NCBI RefSeq assembly: GCF_033962415.1 | Contig: NZ_JAVIKH010000013.1 | Location: forward strand, 1-64,000 | Source: Candidatus Cetobacterium colombiensis | Lineage (GTDB): Bacteria; Fusobacteriota; Fusobacteriia; Fusobacteriales; Fusobacteriaceae | Direction: 5' to 3' | Length of the DNA: 64,000 nucleotides | Shown here: piece by piece, positions 9,699-18,322 of the stretch | How the letters are laid out: every line of letters starts with the position of its first letter | Position numbering within the stretch: position 1 is the first letter of the stretch | Notes under the pieces: model-generated | The model's input: the letters and a program-made list of their open reading frames with translations, nothing else | Told to the model about the DNA's origin: nothing | The model's database searches: none | Position numbers and translations under genes: made by a program

Positions 9699-10151
9699 TT
9701 ATATACCTGCATTTTTTTCTAAGGTTTCCACTCTTTTTCTTAATTCATTTACTTGAATTTGAGTCTCGTCATTTTTTTGTCGTATAACTTCAATATCTAC
9801 TCTCATATTTTCAATCTTACCATTAAATAAATCTGTGTCAAAACCTATCTTTGTTAATTCTCTAGAAAACTCATAGACCAAACTTTCTAAAATAACTAAA
9901 TCTCCTCTATTTGCTTTTTTTTCATCTAAAGTACTAAAAGCTCGATTTAACCCTTCTGCAAAGCTATATCTAGAAACTGGAAATTCTCCTTTAAATAAAA
10001 AGCTATCTTCTGAAATTATCCCTTCATTAACTAAATTATTTATTGCTTTATATGCCCAGTGATTTTTAGGAACATCTTCAAATATTAGTTCCTTTCCTTG
10101 AGCATATATTATTACTATCAGTGTAAAGTATATCATAATTATTTTTTTCAT
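9699..10151 (-). CDS. Exported SLH-domain coiled-coil protein
   Basis: A 150-residue exported protein. Residues 1-17 form a signal peptide (MKKIIMIYFTLIVIIYAQG). An S-layer-homology motif follows (FEDVPKNHWAYKAINNLVNEGII, in two pieces at about 24-46). The C-terminal third (about 105-150) is heptad-rich and predicted coiled coil. This SLH-plus-coiled-coil layout is known from outer-membrane tethers of the OmpM/Omp-alpha type, where SLH contacts peptidoglycan-linked polymer. This protein lacks a porin barrel, so it is probably a periplasmic or envelope-spacing component. The role is inferred. Confidence 0.75.
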   Translation of the reverse strand: MKKIIMIYFTLIVIIYAQGKELIFEDVPKNHWAYKAINNLVNEGIISEDSFLFKGEFPVSRYSFAEGLNRAFSTLDEKKANRGDLVILESLVYEFSRELTKIGFDTDLFNGKIENMRVDIEVIRQKNDETQIQVNELRKRVETLEKNAGI

Positions 10152-10196
10152 ACACTACCTCTTTATGGTTAATTTTTTTTCAATTATAGCACAAAG

Positions 10197-10225
10197 AATA
10201 AAAAAAAACAGCCCTAAAGCTGTTT
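10197..10225 (-). terminator. Terminator of the tRNA operon
   Basis: Stem AAACAGC (10206-10212) with GCTGTTT (10219-10225). Read leftward it ends in a run of T residues, just after tRNA-Cys. Confidence 0.85.
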
Positions 10226-10238
10226 ACATTCTTAAATT

Positions 10239-10313
10239 TGGAGGCGACGACCAGATTTGAACTGGTGAATAGAGATTTTGCAGACCTCTGCCTTACCACT
10301 TGGCGACGTCGCC
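10239..10313 (-). tRNA. tRNA-Cys (anticodon GCA)
   Basis: A 75-base cloverleaf with the anticodon loop CTGCAAA, acceptor stem GGCGACG/CGTCGCC, discriminator U and encoded CCA. It is the last gene of the four-tRNA operon. Confidence 0.95.
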
Positions 10314-10328
10314 TTCTTATAAATTAAA

Positions 10329-10404
10329 TGGTGCCCAGAGGCGGAATCGAACCACCGACACGGGGATTTTCAGTCCCCTGCTCTACCGACTGAGCTATCT
10401 GGGC
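10329..10404 (-). tRNA. tRNA-Phe (anticodon GAA)
   Basis: A 76-base cloverleaf. The anticodon loop is CTGAAAA, the acceptor stem starts GCCCAGA, the T-loop is GGTTCGATTCC and CCA is encoded. Confidence 0.95.
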
Positions 10405-10409
10405 AATAA

Positions 10410-10486
10410 TGGCGGGAGTGACGAGGGTCGAACTCGCGACCTCATGCGTGACAGGCATGCGCTCTAACCAACTGAGCTACACCCCC
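10410..10486 (-). tRNA. tRNA-Asp (anticodon GTC)
   Basis: A 77-base cloverleaf. The anticodon loop is CTGTCAC, the acceptor stem is GGGGGTG/CACTCCC with one G-U pair, the discriminator is G and CCA is encoded. Confidence 0.93.
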
Positions 10487-10492
10487 ATTATA

Positions 10493-10568
10493 TGGTGGAA
10501 ACAACTGGACTTGAACCAGTGACCCCCTGCTTGTAAGGCAGGTGCTCTCCCAACTGAGCTATGCTTCC
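10493..10568 (-). tRNA. tRNA-Val (anticodon TAC)
   Basis: A 76-base cloverleaf. The anticodon loop is CTTACAA, the acceptor stem is GGAAGCA/TGTTTCC and CCA is encoded. It is the first gene of the tRNA operon. Confidence 0.95.
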
Positions 10569-10582
10569 TTGAAGACAACACT

Positions 10583-10611
10583 AGTATAGCACAATCTATT
10601 CATTAATGCAA
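10583..10611 (-). promoter_or_regulatory. Promoter of the tRNA operon
   Basis: On the minus strand, a -35 (TTGCAT, 10606-10611) and -10 (TATACT, 10583-10588) are separated by 17 bases, just upstream of tRNA-Val. Confidence 0.75.
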
Positions 10612-10619
10612 CTATTTTT

Positions 10620-11096
10620 TTATTTTTTTTGTAAAAGAACAACACAATAAGATTTTATACCTTCTTCACTTCCTGTAAAACCTAACTTTTCTTCTGTTGT
10701 AGCTTTTATGCTTATGTTTGAAATATCTGTTTCTAATGTTAGGGAAATTCTTTCTCTCATTAAATCTAAATATGGTTTCAATTTAGGTTTTTGAGCAACA
10801 ATTATACAATCTAAATTTACAATTTTATACTCTTTATTTTTTATTAAATTAAAAACTCTTTTTAAAAGAATCATACTATCTATTCCTTTAAATTCATTTG
10901 ATGTATCTGGAAAATGTTGACCTATATCTCCTAGGGCTAAAGCTCCTAGAAGTGCATCCATTACTGCGTGAATTAAAACATCTCCATCTGAATGACCTAA
11001 AACACCTTTTAGGTGGGGTATCTCTACTCCACCTAAAATTAATTTTCTACCTTCTACTAATCTATGAACATCATATCCATTTCCTATTCTTAACAT
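10620..11096 (-). CDS. ispF: 2-C-methyl-D-erythritol 2,4-cyclodiphosphate synthase
   Basis: IspF closes the cyclic diphosphate in the MEP isoprenoid pathway. The product has the metal-binding D-x-H pair (GNGYDVHRL), the third ligand in [19 protein letters not shown], and the conserved end ([10 protein letters not shown]). The frame also has a GTG 9 bases further upstream. The ATG at 11096 is preferred because GGTGAG, overlapping the stop codon of the upstream kinase gene, is well placed for it. This gives about 158 residues, the normal length. It is the last gene of the leftward run that starts with the secretion operon. Confidence 0.95.
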   Translation of the reverse strand: MLRIGNGYDVHRLVEGRKLILGGVEIPHLKGVLGHSDGDVLIHAVMDALLGALALGDIGQHFPDTSNEFKGIDSMILLKRVFNLIKNKEYKIVNLDCIIVAQKPKLKPYLDLMRERISLTLETDISNISIKATTEEKLGFTGSEEGIKSYCVVLLQKK

Positions 11097-11105
11097 AAAA
11101 CTCAC

Positions 11106-12092
11106 CTATTTCCATTCATTGTAAATTCTGTTATAAAAATCTAATATTTCTTCTGTTGTTACTGTTGATGTTCCCATCTTTCCAACAACAACTCCTGCTG
11201 CAGTATTTGCAATCTTTGCAGCTTCATATAATGTTACTCCTGCTGCACTCGCTAAAGTAAATACAGATATTACAGTATCTCCTGCTCCAGTTACATCAAA
11301 TACTTCTTTTGCATAAGTTGGAATATTTATTATTTCTTCTCCTTCAAATAAACTCATTCCTTCTTCACTTCTTGTTAATAGAAGATTATTTAACTCTAAT
11401 TTTTCTTTTAATTCTTTTCCAATCTCTATTATATTGTCAAATGTTTTTTTACCTAAACATTCTATTGCTTCTTTTCTATTTGGAGTCATTGAAGTGGCTC
11501 CAACATAATTTAAAGCATTTTTAGGTTTTGGATCAACTGTTACTATAATCCCTTTTTCTTTACACAGAGATATAATTCTTTTTACAACTCTTGGAGTTAA
11601 TACCCCTTTATCATAGTCTGATAAAATTATTGCATCTAATCCATCTATTTGTTTTTCTATATGTTTTAGTAGAAGATCTTCTACATTCTCTCCAATAGGT
11701 CTAGCATCTTCCCAGTCTAATCTTAATAGTTGTTGATTCCCACCAATTATTCTTCTTTTTACTATTGTCGGTCTATCTTCACTTCTTACAATCCCTGAAG
11801 TTTCTATAGATTTTTTTTCTAATTCTTTTATTAATCTATCTCCATCGAAATCTTCTCCAACTACTCCAAAACAAACTGCTTTGGCTCCTAATGTAGATAA
11901 ATTATTAACTACATTAGCTGCTCCACCTAATACAAATCTTTCTTCTTTTATAGAAACAACTGGTACTGGTGCCTCTGGTGATATTCTTTCTACCGATCCA
12001 ATTAAATAATCATCTAACATCATATCTCCAACCACAGCAACTTTTAAGTTTTCAAAACTTTTAAGTATCTCTTCTAATCTAATTTTTTCCAT
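11106..12092 (-). CDS. rfaE1: D-glycero-beta-D-manno-heptose-7-phosphate kinase
   Basis: A PfkB-family sugar kinase of 328 residues. It phosphorylates heptose-7-phosphate at position 1 on the route to ADP-heptose for lipopolysaccharide core. The PfkB signatures are visible: VLGGAANVVNNLSTLGA near residue 50 and the catalytic FDVTGAGDTVISVF near 265. The adenylyltransferase half of bifunctional HldE is absent, so that step must be encoded elsewhere. It supports an outer membrane with heptose-containing lipopolysaccharide. It starts 1 base after the secretin gene stop. Confidence 0.93.
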   Translation of the reverse strand: MEKIRLEEILKSFENLKVAVVGDMMLDDYLIGSVERISPEAPVPVVSIKEERFVLGGAANVVNNLSTLGAKAVCFGVVGEDFDGDRLIKELEKKSIETSGIVRSEDRPTIVKRRIIGGNQQLLRLDWEDARPIGENVEDLLLKHIEKQIDGLDAIILSDYDKGVLTPRVVKRIISLCKEKGIIVTVDPKPKNALNYVGATSMTPNRKEAIECLGKKTFDNIIEIGKELKEKLELNNLLLTRSEEGMSLFEGEEIINIPTYAKEVFDVTGAGDTVISVFTLASAAGVTLYEAAKIANTAAGVVVGKMGTSTVTTEEILDFYNRIYNEWK

Positions 12093-12093
12093 T

Positions 12094-13650
12094 TTAAATC
12101 TCCTCTATCACTTCAGCTTTTAGTTTTATATATAAATCTGTATGTTCTAATCTACTTGATTTACTTTTAAATAAAATTCCAACTCCCGGAATTTCACTTA
12201 ATACAGGAACTTTATTATCTATTTTTTGGTCTATTTTTCTTTTTAATCCACCAATTAAAATAACATCATTATTTTTTAACCGAACTTTTGTTTCTAAATT
12301 TCTAGATACTTTTGAACCTCCATCTGCATTAAAAGTTCCAGAATTAACATCACTTGGTTTTAATGATTTCTTTAATTTAAAATCACTAGCTTCTAAATTT
12401 ATATCTAAATAAACACTATTATCTTCTTTTATAAAAGGTAAAACTTTTAAAATTATTCCTGCCTCTTTAAATATAGGAGTGTAGGTAACTGTATCATTAT
12501 CAGTATTCTCTTCTTTATCTTGTCCTACAATAACTTCTTCTGTCATTTTTAAAGTTCCAACTTCTCCATTTAATAATATTATAGAAGGTAAAGCATTTAC
12601 TGTTAAATCTTGAGTTGTTTCTAATAAATTTAAAGTTAAATCTAAAACATCTCGTCCACTATTGAATTTACTCACAAAATTAATAGAAGTTCCCATTATA
12701 TCACCTAAACCATCAATTGTTCCAGAAATAAGTGTTTCTAAATAAATTCCACTATTTTTATCTGATAATTTTCCTTGACTATCATAAGCCCAATTGAATC
12801 CTAAATCTTCAAAAAGATTTTCTTTAATATCTATTATCTCTGCAGTTACTCTTACTTGCTTTTTTCTTTTATCTAATTTTCTTACTAACTCTTTTGCAGA
12901 ATAAACTGATTCTCCTTTTCCAAAAAGAACAATTGAATTACTACTTGGACTAACTGAAACTTTTAAACTCTCTTCAAAAGTTTGTTTTACAATTTTTTCT
13001 ATCTCTTGATGATTTAAATTTTCTAACAAAATATGTTCTATTATATCATCTTTTTTGTTTTTTTGTTGCCTTTCTTGAGGGATATTTTTAGAGTATTTTA
13101 AATTTTTTCTTTCTACATAAAAATCAAATTTATTTATACCATCTTTTATTTCTAAAAAATCTCCACTATATGTATAATCATCTGAAAGAACTGAAATAAA
13201 ATAGGTTCCTTTTACTACACTATCAATTAAGTATTCTCCATAATTACCAGAATAAGATTCTATTGTCTCTCTTCTTTTTAAAATTATTTTTATTCCTTTT
13301 ACTTCTTTATTTGTATTTTTATCATAAATTTTTCCAAAAAGTATTTCTTTGTTTTCTGATTTTCTATTTCTAAAAATTAAAGTATTTCCATTTTTTACTC
13401 TCGTTAAACCATATGTTAATTCTACTGTTTTTAATATATCATCAATTGATGAACCCATTTTAAAATAACCATCAACTGATATGTCTTTTACATATGAATC
13501 ACCTATAATTGTATATTTAGAGTATTTGGATAAATGAGCAAATAAATCTACAATTGGAATATCTTTTAAATCCAATTCCTTAGGATAAGTCTCAATAGAA
13601 AAGGTTTTTAAAGCTATTAGTATTAAAAATATTATTATTTTATATATCAT
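12094..13650 (-). CDS. gspD: Secretin (GspD/PilQ family) with an inserted beta-sandwich domain
   Basis: Outer-membrane secretin of 518 residues, the exit channel of the secretion/pilus machine. Residues 1-18 are a signal peptide. Residues of about 22-95 are an N0/STN-like domain (LDLKDIPIVDLFAHLSKYS). Residues of about 103-185 form an extra carboxypeptidase-regulatory-like beta domain (FGKIYDKNTNKEVKGIKIIL). An N1-type domain follows at about 205-270 (HILLENLNHQEIEKIV) and then the secretin barrel from about 275 (VTAEIIDIKENLFEDLGFNW), ending VPVLSEIPGVGILFK near 490. It is shorter than most GspD (600-700 residues). It is the last machine gene of the operon. Confidence 0.9.
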   Translation of the reverse strand: MIYKIIIFLILIALKTFSIETYPKELDLKDIPIVDLFAHLSKYSKYTIIGDSYVKDISVDGYFKMGSSIDDILKTVELTYGLTRVKNGNTLIFRNRKSENKEILFGKIYDKNTNKEVKGIKIILKRRETIESYSGNYGEYLIDSVVKGTYFISVLSDDYTYSGDFLEIKDGINKFDFYVERKNLKYSKNIPQERQQKNKKDDIIEHILLENLNHQEIEKIVKQTFEESLKVSVSPSSNSIVLFGKGESVYSAKELVRKLDKRKKQVRVTAEIIDIKENLFEDLGFNWAYDSQGKLSDKNSGIYLETLISGTIDGLGDIMGTSINFVSKFNSGRDVLDLTLNLLETTQDLTVNALPSIILLNGEVGTLKMTEEVIVGQDKEENTDNDTVTYTPIFKEAGIILKVLPFIKEDNSVYLDINLEASDFKLKKSLKPSDVNSGTFNADGGSKVSRNLETKVRLKNNDVILIGGLKRKIDQKIDNKVPVLSEIPGVGILFKSKSSRLEHTDLYIKLKAEVIEEI

Positions 13651-14241
13651 CTAAAGTTTTCTCCTTTTTTTACCTATTTCTCTGATTTTACTTTTTTCAA
13701 ATATTCCATTATTATAAAAATCATAATCTATTTTCTCTACTTTATTATTGATCATATACACAATATTCACTTTTAATTCCAAGACACTCTCATTAATTTC
13801 TAGTAAAATTAAGTGCTCATTTAAAGATATTTTTCGCTCGCTTTTTTCTATATCATAAATAAAATTATATATATCTTTTTCTAAACCAATTCCATGAAAA
13901 AAAATTTCTTTACTATTTATCATATTTTTATTATCTATTTCTCTACCAATAGTATCTATTATTATATTGTTGGATTTTGACAATAAATTTAAATATTCAA
14001 ATATTTCATATTCTCCTTTAAAACTTAACTGAATTTCTTTTTCTCTAAATTCTATTTTTTTTAAAGATTTTTTATCAAAATCTTCTTTAGATATTTTTAA
14101 CAATTCTTCTTTTTCAAAATTTAATTTTTTTAACTCTTTTAATTGTTTATCTAACTCTTTTTCATTTACCAATTGTTGTTTTAATTTTATCAATGGATTT
14201 ATTAAAAAAAAATATAAAATAATTATCTCTGATATTATCAA
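13651..14241 (-). CDS. PilO/GspM-like inner-membrane protein
   Basis: A 196-residue protein with one N-terminal membrane segment (about residues 2-17), a Lys/Glu-rich coiled coil (about 20-65) and a small alpha/beta periplasmic domain. This is the topology of PilO/GspM, the alignment-complex subunit that pairs with PilN/GspL. No family motif is strong, so the call rests on layout and operon position between the GspL/PilN-like gene and the secretin. The start is a TTG with no clear ribosome-binding site. The open frame and hydrophobic character continue a few codons upstream, so the start is uncertain. Confidence 0.6.
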   Translation of the reverse strand: MIISEIIILYFFLINPLIKLKQQLVNEKELDKQLKELKKLNFEKEELLKISKEDFDKKSLKKIEFREKEIQLSFKGEYEIFEYLNLLSKSNNIIIDTIGREIDNKNMINSKEIFFHGIGLEKDIYNFIYDIEKSERKISLNEHLILLEINESVLELKVNIVYMINNKVEKIDYDFYNNGIFEKSKIREIGKKRRKL

Positions 14242-14264
14242 TATGAGCTTTATATTAAAAAAAT

Positions 14265-14957
14265 TTAATTTATTTCCAATTCGATTAAAAAATATATAAT
14301 TTCCCCCTCTTTTTTTATAAAATCAAACTTTGAACTAACTATTTTTTTATGAGATGTCATATATTTTTTTAATAAAAAAATATTATCATTATTTAAAGAA
14401 TAACCGTTTATTGAAATTTTTTTATCTAAAAATTCTGCCTTCTCCAATTTTATATTTGATTGCTTACAAATTTCTGATAAAAAAACTAAAAAATCTGAAA
14501 TTTCACTTTTTTTAAATACAATTTCAGTTTCATCCTCTTGATAAAATTCACTTAATTTTTTATCTATTAAAGATAGATTTTTTTTATAATATAAATTTTG
14601 CTTTTTCAACTTTAAAATATTATCGTTAAGTTTTAAATTTTTGAAATATATTACACTACAAAAAATTATCTCAAAAATAAAAAGAAAGATTATTACATAT
14701 TTTATTTTTTTACTTAATAACCTTTGTTCTTTTAATTTCCATTTTTTTTGAGATAAAATTTCTTTTATTTCATCTATAATCTCTTTATCTAAAGAAAGCT
14801 CAATATTTAAAATAATTTCATCTGAATTTTCATATATTGATAATAACTCTTTAACCTCATAAGGAATATCATTTTCATCGCTAAATAATCCTTGATTTAT
14901 AATTTCTCCATCCTCTTTTAATTTAATACCTCTATCACTAATTTCTAATATTTTCAT
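14265..14957 (-). CDS. GspL/PilN-like assembly protein
   Basis: A 230-residue bitopic protein. It has a short cytoplasmic domain (1-85), one membrane segment (about 87-105, VIIFLFIFEIIFCSVIYF), a coiled coil (about 108-140) and a ferredoxin-like periplasmic domain. GspL is a natural fusion of PilM-like and PilN-like parts. Here the cytoplasmic part is far too small for a full actin-fold PilM, suggesting a much reduced GspL or a PilN with a small extra domain. The ATG overlaps the end of the upstream prepilin gene by 20 bases, which suggests coupled translation. The call is from topology and position. Confidence 0.6.
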   Translation of the reverse strand: MKILEISDRGIKLKEDGEIINQGLFSDENDIPYEVKELLSIYENSDEIILNIELSLDKEIIDEIKEILSQKKWKLKEQRLLSKKIKYVIIFLFIFEIIFCSVIYFKNLKLNDNILKLKKQNLYYKKNLSLIDKKLSEFYQEDETEIVFKKSEISDFLVFLSEICKQSNIKLEKAEFLDKKISINGYSLNNDNIFLLKKYMTSHKKIVSSKFDFIKKEGEIIYFLIELEIN

Positions 14958-15504
14958 TTTTTAAAATTACATCAACTCCTTGAATTTCTCTTTTAAAACT
15001 TTTTAAAATATCAGTTTCTCCAAATAAATACTCATAAAATAACTTTATTTCAATATTAATTTTTTTATCTTCTATATTTAATTCTTTAAATAATTTTATT
15101 TCAAGTTTATTTCTCATAAATGGAACTAATTCTACTTTGTGTAAAATAAATTTATCATTATGCTTAACTTCTAATCTTTTATAGCCACTCTTAGAAATTT
15201 TATCTTTTTCTATCCAAACTAAATCTTTATCTTCAAAATATTGAATAATATCATCATACTCATTCTCATTTATTAATGATTCACCTTTAAAAATTTCATA
15301 CTCTGCAATTGTTGATAAATTTTCCAATAACCAATATTCATCATTTGTACTTTTTAATACTATAAAACTATCTAATTCAGTTTTATAACTAAGTAAAATC
15401 ATAGAAAATATCCAAACTAAAAAAGTAATTATAAACAATGTTGTTGGAAGTATAAATCCCTTATTTTTTAAATTATTTTTTGAATTCTTTTTTGAATCTT
15501 TCAT
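14938..15504 (-). CDS. Prepilin-like protein (GspK/PilX type)
   Basis: A 188-residue protein with a basic leader ending KNKG, followed by FILPTTLFIITFLVWIF. This is a type IV prepilin cleavage site (G|F) and hydrophobic helix, but with Pro-Thr where Glu5 is normally found. Lack of Glu5 is typical of GspK, the pseudopilin at the fibre tip. The rest is a 150-residue globular domain without recognised motifs. Its start lies 32 bases inside the upstream prepilin gene. Confidence 0.7.
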   Translation of the reverse strand: MKDSKKNSKNNLKNKGFILPTTLFIITFLVWIFSMILLSYKTELDSFIVLKSTNDEYWLLENLSTIAEYEIFKGESLINENEYDDIIQYFEDKDLVWIEKDKISKSGYKRLEVKHNDKFILHKVELVPFMRNKLEIKLFKELNIEDKKINIEIKLFYEYLFGETDILKSFKREIQGVDVILKNENIRN

Positions 15505-15994
15505 TTAAATAATATCCTTTCATACACACTCCATATTCTTCTAATATAAATACAATATTTAACTTATCTAATATTTTTTCTCTACTTCCTTGATTAATTT
15601 CTATTTCATTTATTCTAATTTTTTTTCCAGAAAAAGAAGATAAATAATTTTTTTCAAATAAATATATTTCTACCTCTGTATAATTAAGATTTGGAATATA
15701 TTTCTGGATTACTAAGGTATTTCCCTCTTTTAAAGTTGGTTTAGAATAATCCAAATACACTTCCACCCTATTTAAATTATAAATTTTATAATCTAAAGAT
15801 TCATAAATTGAATTTTCTATTTTATTTAAAGTTAATTTAATATTTTTATTATATTTTGTTCTATAGAGTTCTTTTTTTTTCTCTAAATTTATATATTTCA
15901 GATAGAAATAAGCCATTTCTAATATAATTAAAATAACTACTGTTATAGACAAAGTTTCTATTAATGAAAATCCTTTATTTTTGTTTATATACAT
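15473..15994 (-). CDS. Prepilin-like protein (GspJ/PilW type)
   Basis: A 173-residue protein starting MYINKNKGFSLIETLSI. The leader ends in Gly, followed by Phe at +1 and Glu at +5, with a hydrophobic helix to about residue 30. This is a canonical prepilin-peptidase substrate. The globular domain is beta-rich and unassigned. Size and place in the operon suggest GspJ or PilW, a minor pilin of the tip complex. It overlaps both neighbours by about 20-30 bases. Confidence 0.75.
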   Translation of the reverse strand: MYINKNKGFSLIETLSITVVILIILEMAYFYLKYINLEKKKELYRTKYNKNIKLTLNKIENSIYESLDYKIYNLNRVEVYLDYSKPTLKEGNTLVIQKYIPNLNYTEVEIYLFEKNYLSSFSGKKIRINEIEINQGSREKILDKLNIVFILEEYGVCMKGYYLNERFKKEFKK

Positions 15995-16292
15995 ATAATT
16001 TACTCTCTCTTTTAATATTATTTTTTTGAAGCATAATTTCTATACTGCATAGATTTTCATAAATTAGTACTTTATCTATTTTTACTTCATATTCTGTTTC
16101 TAATGTAAAATTATTTTTATAAGCTCCTCTGATTTTTTCCATTTCATTTTCCAATAAATTATATTCAGTTAAATTATTAAAATTTCTCTTTATAAAAATC
16201 AAAGAAAAAAACAAAGGATTTAAAACTATTAAAAAAATGGTTAATGCTATTAATGTTTCAATATATGTTATTCCATTCTTTCTAGATTCCAT
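15975..16292 (-). CDS. Prepilin-like protein (GspI/PilV type)
   Basis: A short (105-residue) minor prepilin. It has the leader MESRKNG, the G|ITYIETLIALTIF cleavage site with Glu5, and a hydrophobic helix. The size matches GspI. It overlaps the prepilin peptidase gene by 11 bases and the next prepilin gene by 20, so the genes are translationally coupled. Confidence 0.75.
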   Translation of the reverse strand: MESRKNGITYIETLIALTIFLIVLNPLFFSLIFIKRNFNNLTEYNLLENEMEKIRGAYKNNFTLETEYEVKIDKVLIYENLCSIEIMLQKNNIKRESKLYVYKQK

Positions 16293-16740
16293 ATTTCTCC
16301 AAAATTAAAATTAAAATAAAAGATAAAACTAAAAATGGTCCAAATGCTATCTCATTACTTATTTTTCTAGTCAAAAGATACTTTAAAAAAATAAATAATA
16401 ATGGAATTATAAAACTTATGTTTATAAACAATAATATTTTATAAAAACTTTGAAATTTTAATAAAAATCCTATATTCATTATTAACTTTATATCTCCTAC
16501 TCCCATGCATTCTTTATTAAGAAAATCACTTCCATATGAATAAATAAAAATAAATGGAAGCGTATAAACCGCACTTCCTAAGAATCTTTGATATAAATTA
16601 TTCTCTAATACTCCCAATAGAATTCCTAAAACTAAAAGTAATAAATTACTTTTATTAGAAATAATTTTTTCCTTAATATCCTTAAAAATTATTTGCAGTA
16701 AAATTATAACTATAAAGACATAAATTATAAATTTGACCAT
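16282..16740 (-). CDS. Prepilin peptidase (A24 family, short form)
   Basis: An integral-membrane aspartic protease of 152 residues that cleaves the prepilin leaders encoded around it. Both catalytic aspartates are visible: D21 in FKDIKEKIISN and D83 in GVGDIKLI. About five hydrophobic segments are present. The N-terminal cytoplasmic methylase domain with zinc cysteines, present in full GspO/PilD (about 250-290 residues), is missing. The pseudopilins may therefore be cleaved but not N-methylated by this enzyme. Confidence 0.88.
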   Translation of the reverse strand: MVKFIIYVFIVIILLQIIFKDIKEKIISNKSNLLLLVLGILLGVLENNLYQRFLGSAVYTLPFIFIYSYGSDFLNKECMGVGDIKLIMNIGFLLKFQSFYKILLFINISFIIPLLFIFLKYLLTRKISNEIAFGPFLVLSFILILILEKYGI

Positions 16741-17159
16741 TCATCTCCCCTTGTGTTATATTTATAGTCACCATCTATTGGTACAAATTTAAATCCTTTA
16801 ATATCATCTAACTCCACATTTATTTTCCCACCATACTTAATATCTTGTTGATCATTTTTACTTCCACCAATATCTAATTGTCCATTTGAAATTAAATGAT
16901 CATTTCCAATATATTTATTTAAAGATTCTAATATAGCTACTAAATCATCATTATCTGATTTTGGATAATTTCCATTTTCTAAAAAATACGTTTCATTTGC
17001 CATTCTTAAACTTTGCAAAGTATTTATAGCTTTTGAATCTTTTGCCATCGCCAAATAATCCCTTACTTTTGGAACTATAAAACTGCTTAAAATTCCTATT
17101 ACTCCTAAAACAAGAACAATTTCTATAACACTAAATCCTTTATTTTTTTTATTTTTCAT
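16725..17159 (-). CDS. gspG: Major pseudopilin (GspG-like)
   Basis: A 144-residue prepilin with leader MKNKKNKG, then FSVIEIVLVLGVIGILSSFI. Cleavage is at G|F with Glu5 conserved. The body has the GspG pattern: an alpha spine (KAINTLQSLRMANETYFLENGNYP) and a C-terminal beta sheet ending YNTRGDEWSNL, close to the calcium-loop end of GspG. It is the best-conserved pilin of the five and likely the main fibre subunit. It lies between the GspF gene and the peptidase gene. Confidence 0.8.
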   Translation of the reverse strand: MKNKKNKGFSVIEIVLVLGVIGILSSFIVPKVRDYLAMAKDSKAINTLQSLRMANETYFLENGNYPKSDNDDLVAILESLNKYIGNDHLISNGQLDIGGSKNDQQDIKYGGKINVELDDIKGFKFVPIDGDYKYNTRGDEWSNL

Positions 17160-17167
17160 TACTCCTC

Positions 17168-18322
17168 CTAAATTTCTAATACTTCATTTAGATTTAAAAT
17201 TGGTAAATATAACCCAATAACAAAAATACTTATTATTATTCCTATTATCAATAATAAAATAGGTTCTATTAATTTTAATAAAAGTTTTACTTTTTTATTA
17301 AAATTCTCTTCTCTTATTGAAGCAATCTCTTTTAAGATTTTTTCTAAGGTACCGCTTTCTTCTCCAACTTTTATCATGTCCATTTCTTCGTTTGATAAAA
17401 TATTTAATTTTTTTAAACTTTGAGATAGAGTTTCTCCTTTTTTTATATTTCTTAGTATATACATTTTATTCTTTAAATATGTATTATCTATATTATCTAA
17501 AATTATTTCTATGCTCTTATCAATAGAAACTCCTGCTTCAAGTAATAATGATAAGTTATCTAAAATACTTATTATGTATTTATTTAACAAAAATTTCTTT
17601 ATAAATGAAAATCTTAATATATATTTTTTTAAGTTAAAAAATTTAATACAAAAAAAAATTACACAATTCATTAATAACATTGTGTAAGGATATTCTGATA
17701 ATATATATTCAATTTTTAAAATTATTTTTGTTAATATTGGTAAATTATTTGGATTTAATTCGTATAACATTTTAAAATTAGGAACTACGATATAAAAAAT
17801 TAAAAGTAATATTATTGTCGATATAAATAAAATAAATAATGGATATGATATTGCTACCTTAAAATCTTTTTTTAATTTTTCTTTCTTTTCTTTTAAATAA
17901 GCTATTTTTAAAAAACCATCTCCTATTTTTCCAGTATTTTCACAAACATAAATTATTAATAATTCCGTCTCTTTTATAAGCTTCTCATCTTTCAAAACAT
18001 AATATATATCCTCCCCTCTTTCAAGTCTTTCAAAAAGATTAAAAATTTTAAATTTTAAAGTTAAATTTCTGCACGTATTTTTTTGAAATTCTATAGTTTT
18101 TATTAAAGAAACTCCTGCATTAGTTAGTCGACCAACTTTTAAATAAAAATCTTTTAACTCAGCTTCTTTTATTTTCTTTTTAAAATTACTTTCTAATATT
18201 TCAACTAATTTTTCTTCTTCAAAAAAATTTTTCTTTATTAATTCTTTTTTATTTTTTTCAAAATATATTTTCTCTTTTTCTACTCCACTTTTATCAACAA
18301 TTTGACATCTATAAAATTTCAT
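17168..18322 (-). CDS. gspF: Type II secretion/type IV pilus platform protein (GspF/PilC)
   Basis: Inner-membrane platform protein of about 384 residues with two homologous GspF halves (about 65-190 and 255-380). Signature stretches are GRLTNAGVSLIKTIEF and LLLEAGVSIDKSIEII, with membrane segments near 160-185, 210-230 and 360-380. It couples the ATPase to pilin insertion. A GTG lies 9 bases upstream in frame. I chose the ATG at 18322 because it forms an ATGA overlap with the stop of the ATPase gene. Confidence 0.9.
   Translation of the reverse strand: MKFYRCQIVDKSGVEKEKIYFEKNKKELIKKNFFEEEKLVEILESNFKKKIKEAELKDFYLKVGRLTNAGVSLIKTIEFQKNTCRNLTLKFKIFNLFERLERGEDIYYVLKDEKLIKETELLIIYVCENTGKIGDGFLKIAYLKEKKEKLKKDFKVAISYPLFILFISTIILLLIFYIVVPNFKMLYELNPNNLPILTKIILKIEYILSEYPYTMLLMNCVIFFCIKFFNLKKYILRFSFIKKFLLNKYIISILDNLSLLLEAGVSIDKSIEIILDNIDNTYLKNKMYILRNIKKGETLSQSLKKLNILSNEEMDMIKVGEESGTLEKILKEIASIREENFNKKVKLLLKLIEPILLLIIGIIISIFVIGLYLPILNLNEVLEI

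Noticed and set aside
10243-10570. Possible tmRNA or other RNA in the tRNA cluster
   Set aside because: All structured parts are explained by four complete tRNAs with clear anticodons. No tag-peptide frame is present.
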